The notes below the pieces were generated by a model, which saw only the letters and a program-made list of their open reading frames with translations, searched no databases and was not told where the DNA came from. The position numbers were made by a program, and so were the translations under genes. A DNA stretch of 64,000 nucleotides from Epilithonimonas zeae (GTDB lineage Bacteria > Bacteroidota > Bacteroidia > Flavobacteriales > Weeksellaceae), in NCBI RefSeq assembly GCF_023278365.1, contig NZ_CP075338.1, forward strand, positions 744,001-808,000, read 5' to 3'. Of the stretch, positions 8,924 to 18,399 are shown piece by piece (position 1 is the stretch's first letter; each line of letters starts with the position of its first letter).

Positions 8924-10444
8924 ATGAAAAATAAAATATTAAAAATAAGTTTTGCGGCAATCTTTTTAGTAAGTATGCCAAATCTAGTAGTTTCTTGTAC
9001 GGACGACGATTTAGAAGAAAAAGAATATAAAGGAGCTTTCGCAAACTTTTTCCGCAATGAGCAGGAATGTTTCTTTGCTCTTGTAGGCACCTATGATCCG
9101 CTAAGAAAATATGCTGGCGGCTTCGAAAATATGGTGACCTTTTATAATGCCGCATCTGATGACTTCTATGCAGGTGGAGGAAGTGCAACAGATGGTGCTG
9201 GAATTCAAGGAGCTTCCAACTGGCAAATTAACCAGACTACAATGCCCGTAAGTTATTGGAGAGATTATTACCAGGGAATTGCAAGAGCTAATGAAGTCAT
9301 CAAAAGAGTTCCAGATGCAAATATGAGTGACGCAATAAAAAGCCGTTTTATTGCAGAAGCTAAAACTCTTCGTGCCATTTATTACTTTGATTTATTAAGA
9401 GTTTTTGGAAATATCCCATTGATATTAAATACATTTACTGTAACTGATGACTTTTATAATGTGCCACAAGTTGCACCAGCTGAAATCTATGCTCAAATAG
9501 AAAAAGATCTAACCGATGCGACTCCAAATCTGCCAATGACAGTTGGAGGTGCTGAAAGAGGAAGATTAACACAAGGTGCAGCTAAAGCATTATTAGGTAA
9601 AGTATATCTGTATGAAAAGAAAAATACACAAGCAGCAGCTCTATTGGCGGAAGTCAACGGAACACCAGGTAGCACTAGCCAATACGGATACAAACTGGTA
9701 GATAACTACAATAGTCTGTGGATTACTGACAACAAGTTTACAACAGAATCTGTATTAGAAGTAACTCATTCCAACAAAGGTAATTCCGATTGGAGCTTCT
9801 GGGGAGCAGGAAATGATGAGGGTAATTCAATCAATATTATGACTGCTCCAAGAGCCTACACAAGAAAAACTGATGATGCACCAGATGTTGTAGGTGGATG
9901 GGCATTTAATACTGTGACTACAGACCTTTATAACTTTATGCAAGGTGATCCAAGGATGTCTGCAACAATTCTCAATATGGCTATGCTTACAGCGGAAAAC
10001 AAAGCAAGTTATTCTCCAGCATATATGGACACCGGTTATTTCTTGAATAAATATATGCCAACAAGAGATGAAGTCACAGATCTTCCTGGAGCTACTGAAC
10101 TTAACTATAGACAAAATTATATTCTTATCAGGTTAGCAGACACATATTTAATGGAAGCCGAAGCTTTAGGAGGAACAGGAAGTAGGGCTCAAGCATTATT
10201 GGATGCTGTAAGAGCGAGAGTTGGTTTGACATCTGTTCCTGTAAGTTTACAGGCAATAAAAGACGAAAGAAGAAAAGAGTTAGCTGGAGAAGGTCATAGA
10301 TTTTTTGACTTAGTAAGATGGGGAGAAGCGGCAAGCAAACTTTCCAGTAGAGGATTCGTTGCTGGTAAAAATGAAATTATGCCAATACCTCTGACTGAAC
10401 TTACAGGTACAGCATTAAAACAAAACCCACATTATAATAATTAA
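8924..10444 (+). CDS. SusD/RagB family glycan-binding lipoprotein
   Basis: Surface lid and glycan-binding partner of the preceding SusC. The signal peptide ends in a lipobox with Cys at about residue 25 (NLVVSCTDDD). The family's TPR-like helices are present (ARANEVIKRVPDANMS, FIAEAKTLRAIYYFDLLRVFGNIPLI), as is the C-terminal SusD signature (RRKELAGEGHRFFDLVRWGEA, then KNEIMPIPLTEL). Length 506 residues, usual for the family. The next gene begins 2 bp after the stop, which shows a tight operon. Confidence 0.96.
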   Translation: MKNKILKISFAAIFLVSMPNLVVSCTDDDLEEKEYKGAFANFFRNEQECFFALVGTYDPLRKYAGGFENMVTFYNAASDDFYAGGGSATDGAGIQGASNWQINQTTMPVSYWRDYYQGIARANEVIKRVPDANMSDAIKSRFIAEAKTLRAIYYFDLLRVFGNIPLILNTFTVTDDFYNVPQVAPAEIYAQIEKDLTDATPNLPMTVGGAERGRLTQGAAKALLGKVYLYEKKNTQAAALLAEVNGTPGSTSQYGYKLVDNYNSLWITDNKFTTESVLEVTHSNKGNSDWSFWGAGNDEGNSINIMTAPRAYTRKTDDAPDVVGGWAFNTVTTDLYNFMQGDPRMSATILNMAMLTAENKASYSPAYMDTGYFLNKYMPTRDEVTDLPGATELNYRQNYILIRLADTYLMEAEALGGTGSRAQALLDAVRARVGLTSVPVSLQAIKDERRKELAGEGHRFFDLVRWGEAASKLSSRGFVAGKNEIMPIPLTELTGTALKQNPHYNN

Positions 10445-10446
10445 TT

Positions 10447-11322
10447 ATGAAAAATTATATAAAACATACATTATTAGGATTAACAGCATTGGCAGTTTCT
10501 TGTGCACCTGATAGAGTAGATGGTGACGGAAACGGTTTAGTTCCAACCAACTCTGATGCTTCATTTACAGTAACAAAAACTTCTGAGAATCATTACAGAT
10601 TAACAGCTTCTAATAATAATTATATCTCATCAAAATGGGACTTAGGAGATGGAGGCGGATTTGGAGTTGGTCCTAATATTTATGACGTTTTCATCCCAGA
10701 TGAAGGAACTTATAATGTTCAACATCAGATTATTGGTCAAGGAGGTGTCGTAGGCGGAACAGCTAGTCAAACAATCACTGTTGACAAAGCCGACCCTGCT
10801 GCAGGCAATATGATTCAAGGCGGAAAGTTTGCAGATGCAACAGATGTTGCCAAATGGACATTAGCATTCCCTAATCCGTCCAACTCTGCTTTATGGGTTT
10901 GGGATCTTGCAAACAAGAAAGCAACATTCACAGCAAATGGATGGGATAGAAATGTAATGTATCAGGCTGTAGAAGTTGTAGAAGGCCGCAAATACAAAGC
11001 AGACGCTATTGTTAGCTCCAAAGGCGTTTCTGATTCTTGGTTTGAGATTTACGTAGGTTATACAAAACCGACCGCTAATACAGATTATACAGGAGACGGT
11101 AACGATTCAACTTGGTTGAGAGGAATCAATACTTGGGCTGGAAGTGGAACTTCTGCATTCTCAGGTAAAATTTCAATTGTTGGTTCAAAAAATTCCAATA
11201 ATCCTGACGGTGTTTTTACGGCTACCAAAACGGGTATTGCATACTTTGCCATCAGATCAGGTGGTAATGATATGAAAGACGGAATTTCTATTACGAATAT
11301 AGAGTTCCGCGGCGTTAACTAA
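10447..11322 (+). CDS. PKD-domain surface lipoprotein, SusE/SusF position
   Basis: A 291-residue lipoprotein (LTALAVSC, Cys at about 19). An N-terminal PKD-like immunoglobulin fold (about 38-112, with SSKWDLGDGGG and GTYNVQHQII) is followed by a beta-sandwich like family 4/9 carbohydrate-binding modules (about 115-290, NMIQGGKFADATDVAKWTL). It occupies the slot that SusE or surface glycan-binding proteins take in PULs. A role in holding glucan at the cell surface is inferred from this architecture and position; no enzyme motif is seen. Confidence 0.8.
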   Translation: MKNYIKHTLLGLTALAVSCAPDRVDGDGNGLVPTNSDASFTVTKTSENHYRLTASNNNYISSKWDLGDGGGFGVGPNIYDVFIPDEGTYNVQHQIIGQGGVVGGTASQTITVDKADPAAGNMIQGGKFADATDVAKWTLAFPNPSNSALWVWDLANKKATFTANGWDRNVMYQAVEVVEGRKYKADAIVSSKGVSDSWFEIYVGYTKPTANTDYTGDGNDSTWLRGINTWAGSGTSAFSGKISIVGSKNSNNPDGVFTATKTGIAYFAIRSGGNDMKDGISITNIEFRGVN

Positions 11323-11345
11323 TTTTTTCTAATCATATTCTTAGG

Positions 11346-11379
11346 TGAAAGAGGTTCTCAAAAACCTCTTTCATTTTTT
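11346..11379 (+). terminator. Terminator after the susCD/PKD genes
   Basis: An 11-bp perfect stem (TGAAAGAGGTT at 11346-11356 pairing with 11363-11373), a short loop and a T-run. It separates susC-susD-PKD from the hydrolase genes, which therefore need their own promoter or read-through. Confidence 0.85.
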
Positions 11380-11488
11380 ATATTAATCAAATATTTTTCT
11401 AAGCTTCTCTTATGAAAGAGAGCTGTATTGGGAATAATCATTTCAATACAATTCTCTTGTTATAAAATATTTAAAACAATTTAATAAA

Positions 11489-12946
11489 ATGTATAATAAT
11501 AAGATTTTTCCGAATAAATTACTGTTCTGCGGATTGACAGTTTTTTCATTACTTTTTTGTCAAAGCAATAGTGTAGAAGATTCTTCAAATCCTCCGACTG
11601 ATGGTGGAGATAATGGTAATTATGCTTCAGCAAATGTCTGGCTTACAAAAGCAGACGAAACAGTAAAACTTCAAAAACAAAGTGATATTTTCTTCAATAA
11701 CGCAACCAATAACTATCAAACTCTTGATGTTGATGCTTCGCAAAAATATCAGACAATTGATGGTTTTGGATATACGTTGACTGGTGGAAGTGTTGAAGTT
11801 ATTAATCAATTATCAGCTTCAAAAAAAGAGGAATTATTACAGGAATTCTTCTCTAATAAAGATAATTCTATTGGCGTAAGTTATATAAGATTAAGTATTG
11901 GCGCATCGGATTTGAACAGCAGCGTTTTTTCTTATGATGATATGCCTGCAGGACAAACAGATATGTCTTTAGCTAATTTTTCTTTATCAAAAGACCAGGC
12001 TCTTATTGATATGCTAAAGAAAATATTAACCATCAATCCCAACATCAAAATTATGGCAGCGCCTTGGTCACCACCAGTTTGGATGAAGGATAACGGAAGT
12101 TCAATAGGAGGTAGTTTGAAACCAGAATATTATGGCGTTTATGCGCAGTATTTTGTGAAATATATTCAGGGAATGAAAGCGCAGGGAATCACTGTCGATG
12201 CAATTACACCACAAAATGAACCTTTGCATCCCGGGAATAATCCAAGTCTGTTGATGACTGCTCCTCAACAAGCAACTTTTATCAAAAATAATTTAGGACC
12301 GGCATTTCAGGCAGCCAATATCAAAACAAAGATTGTTCTTTATGATCACAACTGCGATAAGCCAGATTATCCATTGGAAATTTTAGCTGATGCAGATGCG
12401 GCGAAATATGTGGATGGTTCAGCTTTTCATTTGTATGCTGGAAATATCTCAGTTTTGAGTAATGTTCATTTGGCTCAACCAACTAAAAATCTTTATTTTA
12501 CGGAGCAATGGACAGGTTCTACATCGTCTTTTTCAGATGATTTGATGTGGCATTCTAAGAATGTGATTATCGGTTCTATGAGAAACTGGAGCAAAATCGC
12601 ATTGGAATGGAATCTTGCCAATGACCCACAGTTCAATCCACATACAGATGGCGGTTGTACACAATGTAAAGGTGCAATTACCGTGAACTCAAGCGAAAAT
12701 TTGACTAAGAATGTGGCATATTATATCATTGCACACGCTTCGAAATTTGTTCCTCAGAATTCTCAAAGAATTGCTTCTACGCAACCAGGAAATCTAAGCT
12801 CTGTTGCTTTTACAAGACCTGATGGAAAAACAACTTTAATTGTTCTGAATGAAGGAAATGCAACGGAGAATTTCAACATCAAAATGAATGGCAAATCTGC
12901 AGCCACTTCTTTACCGGCAAGAGCTGTAGCCACTTATGTATTCTAA
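11489..12946 (+). CDS. Glycoside hydrolase family 30, lipoprotein
   Basis: A surface GH30 enzyme of 485 residues. The signal ends in a lipobox (LLFC, Cys24). The (beta/alpha)8 barrel carries the acid/base Glu in TPQNEP (E244) and the nucleophile in LYFTEQ (E339), and a C-terminal beta-sandwich follows (TTLIVLNEGN). GH30 members include beta-1,6-glucanases and glucosylceramidases. Next to GH16 and a second GH30, a beta-1,6-glucanase role on branched beta-glucan is the best guess. The following GH16 gene starts 10 bp downstream. Confidence 0.92.
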   Translation: MYNNKIFPNKLLFCGLTVFSLLFCQSNSVEDSSNPPTDGGDNGNYASANVWLTKADETVKLQKQSDIFFNNATNNYQTLDVDASQKYQTIDGFGYTLTGGSVEVINQLSASKKEELLQEFFSNKDNSIGVSYIRLSIGASDLNSSVFSYDDMPAGQTDMSLANFSLSKDQALIDMLKKILTINPNIKIMAAPWSPPVWMKDNGSSIGGSLKPEYYGVYAQYFVKYIQGMKAQGITVDAITPQNEPLHPGNNPSLLMTAPQQATFIKNNLGPAFQAANIKTKIVLYDHNCDKPDYPLEILADADAAKYVDGSAFHLYAGNISVLSNVHLAQPTKNLYFTEQWTGSTSSFSDDLMWHSKNVIIGSMRNWSKIALEWNLANDPQFNPHTDGGCTQCKGAITVNSSENLTKNVAYYIIAHASKFVPQNSQRIASTQPGNLSSVAFTRPDGKTTLIVLNEGNATENFNIKMNGKSAATSLPARAVATYVF

Positions 12947-12956
12947 AATTAATTTT

Positions 12957-13760
12957 ATGATGAATTCCAAAACATTTAAAATAGTATCAGCATTCATATT
13001 AATTTCTGTATTGAATATTTCCTGTTCGACTCAAAAAAGCTCGGATAAAGGAAAACTTGTTTTTCAGGATGAATTCAGTTATAAAGGATTACCGGATTCA
13101 TCAAAATGGGAATTCGAAGTGGGGGGCGATGGTTTTGGGAATAATGAACTTCAGTATTATACTAAGGACAGAACAGAAAATGCAAGGGTAGAAAACGGGA
13201 ATCTCATTATCGAAGCCAAAAAAGAAAAATGGGAGAAAAACGATTATACATCGGCAAAACTAATTACCAAAAATACATTTCCATTCCAATATGGAACGAT
13301 TGAAGTACGAGCAAAATTACCCAAAGGTAAAGGAACTTGGCCTGCAATCTGGATGCTGAGCCAGAATATAAAAGAATGGCCGGATGATGGTGAAATCGAT
13401 ATTATGGAACACGTGGGGTATAACGAAGGTTTTGTTCACGGTTCTGTTCATACAAAAAAATACAATCATATCATCAATACTCAAAAAACGGATACAATTA
13501 TCATCAAAGATGTGGCAGAAAATTTCCACGTTTACAGAGCTGATTGGTCACCGGATAAAATCGAAATGTTTGTAGATGATAAAAAATATTTTACATATAT
13601 CAAAACTGAAAACGATTACGAAGCTTGGCCCTTTGACCAACCATTTTATTTGATTCTAAATCAGGCAGTAGGAGGGAATTGGGGTGGAAAAGAAGGTGTA
13701 GATTCTACCATTTATCCTCAGAAATTCTGGATAGATTATGTTAGAATTTATAAAAAATAA
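12957..13760 (+). CDS. Glycoside hydrolase family 16, laminarinase-like lipoprotein
   Basis: A GH16 endo-beta-glucanase, probably acting on beta-1,3-glucan. I take the ATG at 12957 (an ATGATG pair), which gives a lipoprotein signal (ILISVLNISC, Cys23); the open frame reaches back to 12936 inside the previous gene. The catalytic motif E146-I-D-I-M-E151 (GEIDIMEHVG) is intact, with the typical WPAIWML before it and NQAVGGNWGG after it. The length fits a single catalytic domain with no added binding module. It is part of the GH30-GH16-GH30 cluster. Confidence 0.94.
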   Translation: MMNSKTFKIVSAFILISVLNISCSTQKSSDKGKLVFQDEFSYKGLPDSSKWEFEVGGDGFGNNELQYYTKDRTENARVENGNLIIEAKKEKWEKNDYTSAKLITKNTFPFQYGTIEVRAKLPKGKGTWPAIWMLSQNIKEWPDDGEIDIMEHVGYNEGFVHGSVHTKKYNHIINTQKTDTIIIKDVAENFHVYRADWSPDKIEMFVDDKKYFTYIKTENDYEAWPFDQPFYLILNQAVGGNWGGKEGVDSTIYPQKFWIDYVRIYKK

Positions 13761-13798
13761 CTGATGTTGATATTGACATCAAATTTCTAAAAGTAAAA

Positions 13799-15238
13799 AT
13801 GAAAAAGACAATTATAGTATTTGTTGCATTATCTTTTGCAGCAAGTATTAATGCCCAGAATTACTGGAAAAAAGGAATGAAAGAGGGGAGAGTGATTATC
13901 ACTTCTCAAAAAACAAATGAGAAATTTGCTAAAAAAGCGAATGCCAAGTTTGTAGATTTTCCTCAGCCAAAAGAAACAGATGTCTGCGTTTTTGTAGACC
14001 CAGATTTCAAATATCAAAAATTAATTGGAATTGGTGGTGCGATTACAGATGCATCAGCAGAAGTTTTTGCAAGAATCCCGAAAGAGAAACAGAAGGAATT
14101 TATCGAAGCTTATTACGGAAAATCGGGGATTGGTTATAATATCGTTCGAACCAATATGAATTCCTGTGATTTCTCCAGCGACAGTTATACTTACATTAAT
14201 GATAATGATGAATCCTTAAAATCATTCGATGTAAAGCACGATGAACAATACAAAATTCCATTAATTAAAGAAGCTCAGAAAGCCATTATTCCAAAAGATT
14301 TCAGATTTTATTTCAGTCCGTGGAGTCCGCCAGCTTGGATGAAATCTAACAATAATATGCTGAAAGGTGGAAGATTATTGGACAAATATTATCAGGTTTG
14401 GGCGAATTATTATATTAAATTCATCCAGGAATACGAGAAAAGAAATATTCCGGTTTGGGGATTGACAATCCAGAATGAACCAATGGCCGTTCAGACTTGG
14501 GAGTCTTGTATTTATACCGCAGATAAAGAAGCAAAATTCCTAAAAGAAAACCTTGGTCCAACATTATGGAAGAATAATTATAAAGACAAAAAAGTCATTA
14601 TTTGGGATCATAACAGAGACTTGATGTATCAGCGAACTACAACAACTTTGCAAGATCCTGAAACTTCAAAATATGCTTCCGGTATCGGTTACCATTGGTA
14701 CGAAACGTGGAATAACAAATCTCAACTATTTGATAATCTTGCTGAAACGCACAGAGCTTTTCCGGATAAATTTTTGATTTTCACAGAAGGTTGCAAAGAA
14801 CAATTTGATTTTTCTAAGATTTATGATGTTAGTTTAGGTGAATTGTATGGTCGAAATATGATTAATGATTTCAATAAAGGAACTTCTGCGTGGACCGATT
14901 GGAACATTCTTCTAGATGAAAAAGGCGGACCAAATCACGTGGGAAATTTCTGTTTTGCACCAATTATCTATGATACAAATAAGCAAGAACTTCATTATAC
15001 TTATGAGTATTACTACATCGGTCATATTTCAAAATATGTAAAGCCAAATGCTCAGCGTGTTGGAACTTCCACCAATAAAGATTTCCTGTTATCTACAAGC
15101 TTTTTGAACGAGAGTGGGGAACTTGTAGTAGTGGTGATGAACGAAGGAGATAAGGATACAGATTTCAATCTTTGGATAGAAGGAAAATCTTCCAAACTCT
15201 CTGCACCAGCACATTCTATACAGACTATAATTTTATAG
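13799..15238 (+). CDS. Glycoside hydrolase family 30, secreted
   Basis: The second GH30 enzyme of the locus, 479 residues. It has an ordinary cleavable signal (ending SINAQ) instead of a lipobox, so it is probably periplasmic or released. The acid/base Glu lies in TIQNEP (E227) and the nucleophile in FLIFTEGCKEQF (E330). WSPPAWMK and the C-terminal beta-sandwich (VVVVMNEGDKDTDFNLWIEG) match glucosylceramidase/beta-1,6-glucanase members. It differs clearly from the first GH30, so the two probably attack different linkages or chain lengths. Confidence 0.93.
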   Translation: MKKTIIVFVALSFAASINAQNYWKKGMKEGRVIITSQKTNEKFAKKANAKFVDFPQPKETDVCVFVDPDFKYQKLIGIGGAITDASAEVFARIPKEKQKEFIEAYYGKSGIGYNIVRTNMNSCDFSSDSYTYINDNDESLKSFDVKHDEQYKIPLIKEAQKAIIPKDFRFYFSPWSPPAWMKSNNNMLKGGRLLDKYYQVWANYYIKFIQEYEKRNIPVWGLTIQNEPMAVQTWESCIYTADKEAKFLKENLGPTLWKNNYKDKKVIIWDHNRDLMYQRTTTTLQDPETSKYASGIGYHWYETWNNKSQLFDNLAETHRAFPDKFLIFTEGCKEQFDFSKIYDVSLGELYGRNMINDFNKGTSAWTDWNILLDEKGGPNHVGNFCFAPIIYDTNKQELHYTYEYYYIGHISKYVKPNAQRVGTSTNKDFLLSTSFLNESGELVVVVMNEGDKDTDFNLWIEGKSSKLSAPAHSIQTIIL

Positions 15239-15258
15239 TAATATATTATTTTCTAGGA

Positions 15259-15290
15259 ACAGCAGCTTTTTAAGGCTGCTGTTTTTATTT
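15259..15290. terminator. Terminator after the hydrolase cluster
   Basis: An 8-bp stem (ACAGCAGC 15259-15266 with GCTGCTGT 15275-15282) followed by TTTT. It lies between the GH30 gene and the convergent lipoprotein gene, whose stop codon begins in the T-run. Confidence 0.85.
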
Positions 15291-15803
15291 TAATTTGTCC
15301 GCAATCATCTTGCAATCGGCCGGGGCAAATCTTTGACCTTTTGTAAAGTTGATAGCTTTTGGAGATTCATATACTGATCTTGAAGAATTAGATTCTGCAT
15401 ATTTTCCGATGCCTTCTAACAAAACGCCACTGTCTTGTAAGAAATAAATTTCACGTTCGCTAGTAGTGCCTTCGGAAGCAAATTTATAATTGACTTTCAA
15501 TGTATCACCAGAAACTTTTCCTGTGATATCACCAGAATTCGAGTCTTTTTCGAAGTTTTTATATTTCAATTTACCCGAGACATTACCATCAATTATTTTA
15601 TAGGATAAAAACACAGAATCCTTCGCTAAGACATTCATATAACAATAATCTACATTTTCAGCTTCAGCAATTTGATTTCTAAGGTTTCTGTCAATTGCTA
15701 AAGTATCGGGCTTTCTATTTTCAACATTTTTTTGTGTGGCATCATTTTTCTCACAAGAATTTAGAATAACTAAACCAGACAACATTAAAATAATTTGTTT
15801 CAT
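15285..15803 (-). CDS. Hypothetical lipoprotein
   Basis: No known family recognised. The ATG whose complement lies at 15801-15803 gives a convincing lipoprotein signal (MKQIILMLSGLVILNSCEK, Cys17); the frame extends upstream to 15863 but that stretch lacks signal character. The mature 155 residues look like a small beta-rich domain (VSGKLKYKNFEKDSNSGDITGKVSGDTLKVNYKFASEG) ending with KGQRFAPADCKMIADKLK. Probably an envelope protein of about 170 residues. Confidence 0.75.
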   Translation of the reverse strand: MKQIILMLSGLVILNSCEKNDATQKNVENRKPDTLAIDRNLRNQIAEAENVDYCYMNVLAKDSVFLSYKIIDGNVSGKLKYKNFEKDSNSGDITGKVSGDTLKVNYKFASEGTTSEREIYFLQDSGVLLEGIGKYAESNSSRSVYESPKAINFTKGQRFAPADCKMIADKLK

Positions 15804-16147
15804 AACAGTTTGTTTAAAACTAAGTTTAGAAAATACTATACCAAAATAATAGAAGAAAAACACGTAATAAAACTGTTTATAGCATAATTATAAAATATCC
15901 TATAATTTATATTATGTTAAATTGGATATTATAACATACTGATTATCAGATCATATCATTTGAGCATAACTTAAAAAAATATCCAAAATTCTTACAACTT
16001 TGGATATTATTATTTTGTGTGAGATTATTCTCAGCAATTAGAATTTTAAAAATAAGTCCGTTGCAGAATCATTCAAAATCTGGCCTGTGTGAAATTATAT
16101 TCGATTAAAAATTTTATAACAGATTCTCAGCGATTAGAATTTAAAAA

Positions 16148-17251
16148 TTATTCAATCCTAAAATCAACTAAAGAATCTAATTTCGGAAACTTCTTTACAG
16201 ATACAAATCGTTTATCCGTGCAGTCGATTTCTGTCCAGCCTTTTTTATGATTCAGATCACCAACTTCAACCACGTATGGTTGGTAAGTCAGTTTTTGATT
16301 ATCATCCAAAATTTCTCTGTATTGAACAGCAATATCCAAAATACACTCAAAATCTGTATTCAATTTTACATTTCTATAAATAAGGTCAAAATGCGTTTCC
16401 TTATTTTGAGGAATATCAAAGTAAGTTTCATAACTCAACGTATCACCTTTAAGTACCGAGATTGCCTTTAACGCAAAGTATAAAGCCTGGGTATAATATT
16501 CTCGGGTTTTGCGACGATCCAAATCATTTTCATAAAAACCACCTTCGAACAAAATCGCAGGAATGCCAGATTTCATAAAATTATCACCACTGGATGTCGG
16601 ATAAAATTCGTCCGTATATTTTGCAATTCTGTTAGGCAAAATCTGTTTCATCTGCATATAAATGGCCGCAATCACAGCCATACTTTTTTTCCTGTTTTCG
16701 GTAACATCTCTTTCAACATTTTCAGATGGCGATAAAAAGGATAAAGTCGCCGGATGAATTCCGTCTGTAGTGAAAATCGTTCTTTGGTCGTGAAGGTTTA
16801 ACAGATAACTGTAGTTTCCATTTAGTACGATAGATTTCAAAACACGGATTTCATTACTCGAGTTGCGGATAAAATCTCTGTTGATATCAATATCGTAGGC
16901 ATTTCTTCTTGTCCAAGCTTCGGAGCCATCGGGATTTAACATGAAAATGAAATCCAACTGAATTAATGTAAAAAGCTTGTCTTTCAACTCAGGATTCTTA
17001 TCAAATATGGATAACAAATCCAGCATTGCCAATGTCGCTGTAGATTCGTTGCCATGCATTTGTGACCAAGCTGCAACTTTCAAATTTCCGTTTCCTAGAG
17101 ATAACATATAGATTGGTTTCCCCAAACTGGATTTTCCTATCTCTTTTACATAATCGCTGTAATTGTCCTGTAAGTAAGAAAATAATTTTTCAGGGAAAAT
17201 ATAGCGATCTGGGAAGTTAGCATTTTGGGAGTAAGGAAAACTAAAATTCAT
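16148..17251 (-). CDS. M14 family zinc carboxypeptidase
   Basis: A 367-residue metallocarboxypeptidase-like protein. Zinc ligands are H66 and E69 (MHGNES) and H154 (NLHDQR). NPDGSEAWTRRNAYDIDINRDF is the substrate-binding region, and the catalytic Glu is probably E235 in ILFEGG. There is no signal peptide (MNFSFPYSQ), so it may be cytoplasmic, which is less common for M14. Members of this type act on peptides or on peptidoglycan peptides. A TTTAC-N4-GTAA palindrome lies 56 bp upstream, the same motif found three times before the XRE regulator gene. Confidence 0.88.
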   Translation of the reverse strand: MNFSFPYSQNANFPDRYIFPEKLFSYLQDNYSDYVKEIGKSSLGKPIYMLSLGNGNLKVAAWSQMHGNESTATLAMLDLLSIFDKNPELKDKLFTLIQLDFIFMLNPDGSEAWTRRNAYDIDINRDFIRNSSNEIRVLKSIVLNGNYSYLLNLHDQRTIFTTDGIHPATLSFLSPSENVERDVTENRKKSMAVIAAIYMQMKQILPNRIAKYTDEFYPTSSGDNFMKSGIPAILFEGGFYENDLDRRKTREYYTQALYFALKAISVLKGDTLSYETYFDIPQNKETHFDLIYRNVKLNTDFECILDIAVQYREILDDNQKLTYQPYVVEVGDLNHKKGWTEIDCTDKRFVSVKKFPKLDSLVDFRIE

Positions 17252-17306
17252 TTTTTTCTTTGATTTGATTCGTCACAAAAATAACATTTAATCCGAAATA
17301 AACTAA

Positions 17307-17320
17307 TTTACATTTGTAAT
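17307..17320. promoter_or_regulatory. TTTAC-N4-GTAA palindrome upstream of the M14 gene
   Basis: The same inverted repeat as the three sites before the XRE gene. On the minus strand a TATTTTTG -7 match lies at 17276-17283, so the palindrome would fall at about the -33 position of an M14 promoter, a typical repressor site. Inference from position and sequence. Confidence 0.45.
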
Positions 17321-18329
17321 ATATTTAAACATAACCAAATGTCACTTTGTCTGTTTATTATTTTGTGGAATACATTATTGTTATATAAAATTTATATATT
17401 ATTTAATATCAGTTATTTATGTGTTTTAAGTAAAGTTATTTTTTAAATTTACTTTAATACTAAATTCTTTTATATAGTTTGATTTGTTCAACAAAATGCT
17501 AAACATATTTTGGTTAATTATTTAGGTTATATTACAAATGTATAAATAATTATTAATCAATAAATTCTCCATTTCTACTCGCTTTCATCCGTAGTTATTA
17601 ATTTTAATATACTTTTATCTTATTTTATCTACTAAGTGGAATATTATGTTAAATAGATTAGCATAAAAACTAGTTGCAATGAGCCTCTTCCCTGCTCTAC
17701 TCTTTGGTTCCGTGATAGAAAATGAATTTTTAATTAATTCAAATTTTATCGATTCACTTTCTTTATCAACTTATATTTTGATGACAAATAGCGAGAATTT
17801 GGATTTGAAAAAAATCAGATAATATTCAGACTTAGTGTTTATTAACAATAAGACATCTACACATATCTTTATAGTTATAAGCTATTAGTTTGACTAATTA
17901 TTAACACGTAATTGAGAAAGTATTTAATCTATTATAAATAACCTTTATAAATATTGAAATGGAAAGAACCATAATCAGAATATGAAAATTGCAATTGAGA
18001 TAAACCAATAATATTTATAAAATAACAATTATCACTATTTCAATAATATTTGTTGTTAATAACTTCAATTTTAAGAAATATGGAATTAGTATGAATTTTT
18101 ATATTGAAGTAAATATTTGAATATATTAATATTACATAGATTATCTCAACCTAAATTTATTAAATTAAATATAACATTCATTTATATCAACAAACTTTGG
18201 TGTTAGTATCTAATGATTTTCAACAAAAGGTTTTCCACAATTGCCAATACCAAATACTTTTAAACAACTTTATAAACAATTAAAACTATAAATAACTGTA
18301 ATTAAATAGGTTATATCAAAAATAATTAG

Positions 18330-18398
18330 TTTACAAAAGTAAATTGATGTCATTTACAAACGTAACCGTTTTTAAATTAAAATAGATTACATTTGTAA
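18330..18398. promoter_or_regulatory. Triple TTTAC-N4-GTAA operator region of the XRE gene
   Basis: Three copies of one inverted repeat: 18330-18343 (TTTACAAAAGTAAA), 18353-18366 (TTTACAAACGTAAC) and 18387-18398 (TTAC-ATTT-GTAA). Their centres are 23 and 33 bp apart, and the last ends 1 bp before the start codon. The third contains a -7 match (TACATTTG, 18388-18395), so binding there would block transcription. This is the expected layout for autoregulation by an XRE-type dimer. Confidence 0.65.
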
Positions 18399-18399
18399 A

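Larger units (their letters stand above)
17252..18399. other. 1.1-kb AT-rich non-coding stretch
   Basis: No credible reading frame on either strand. It holds a TTTAC-N4-GTAA palindrome at 17307-17320, the 16-mer TATTATGTTAAATAGA at 17642-17657 (again at 18923), one weak DnaA-box-like TTTTCCACA at 18229-18237, and three operator-like repeats at its right end. I see no tRNA, terminator pair or iteron cluster that would define its role. Confidence 0.6.

Noticed and set aside
18229-18237. DnaA-box-like TTTTCCACA as a sign of a chromosomal origin
   Set aside because: Only one imperfect box, no cluster, and no dnaA or other origin neighbours.
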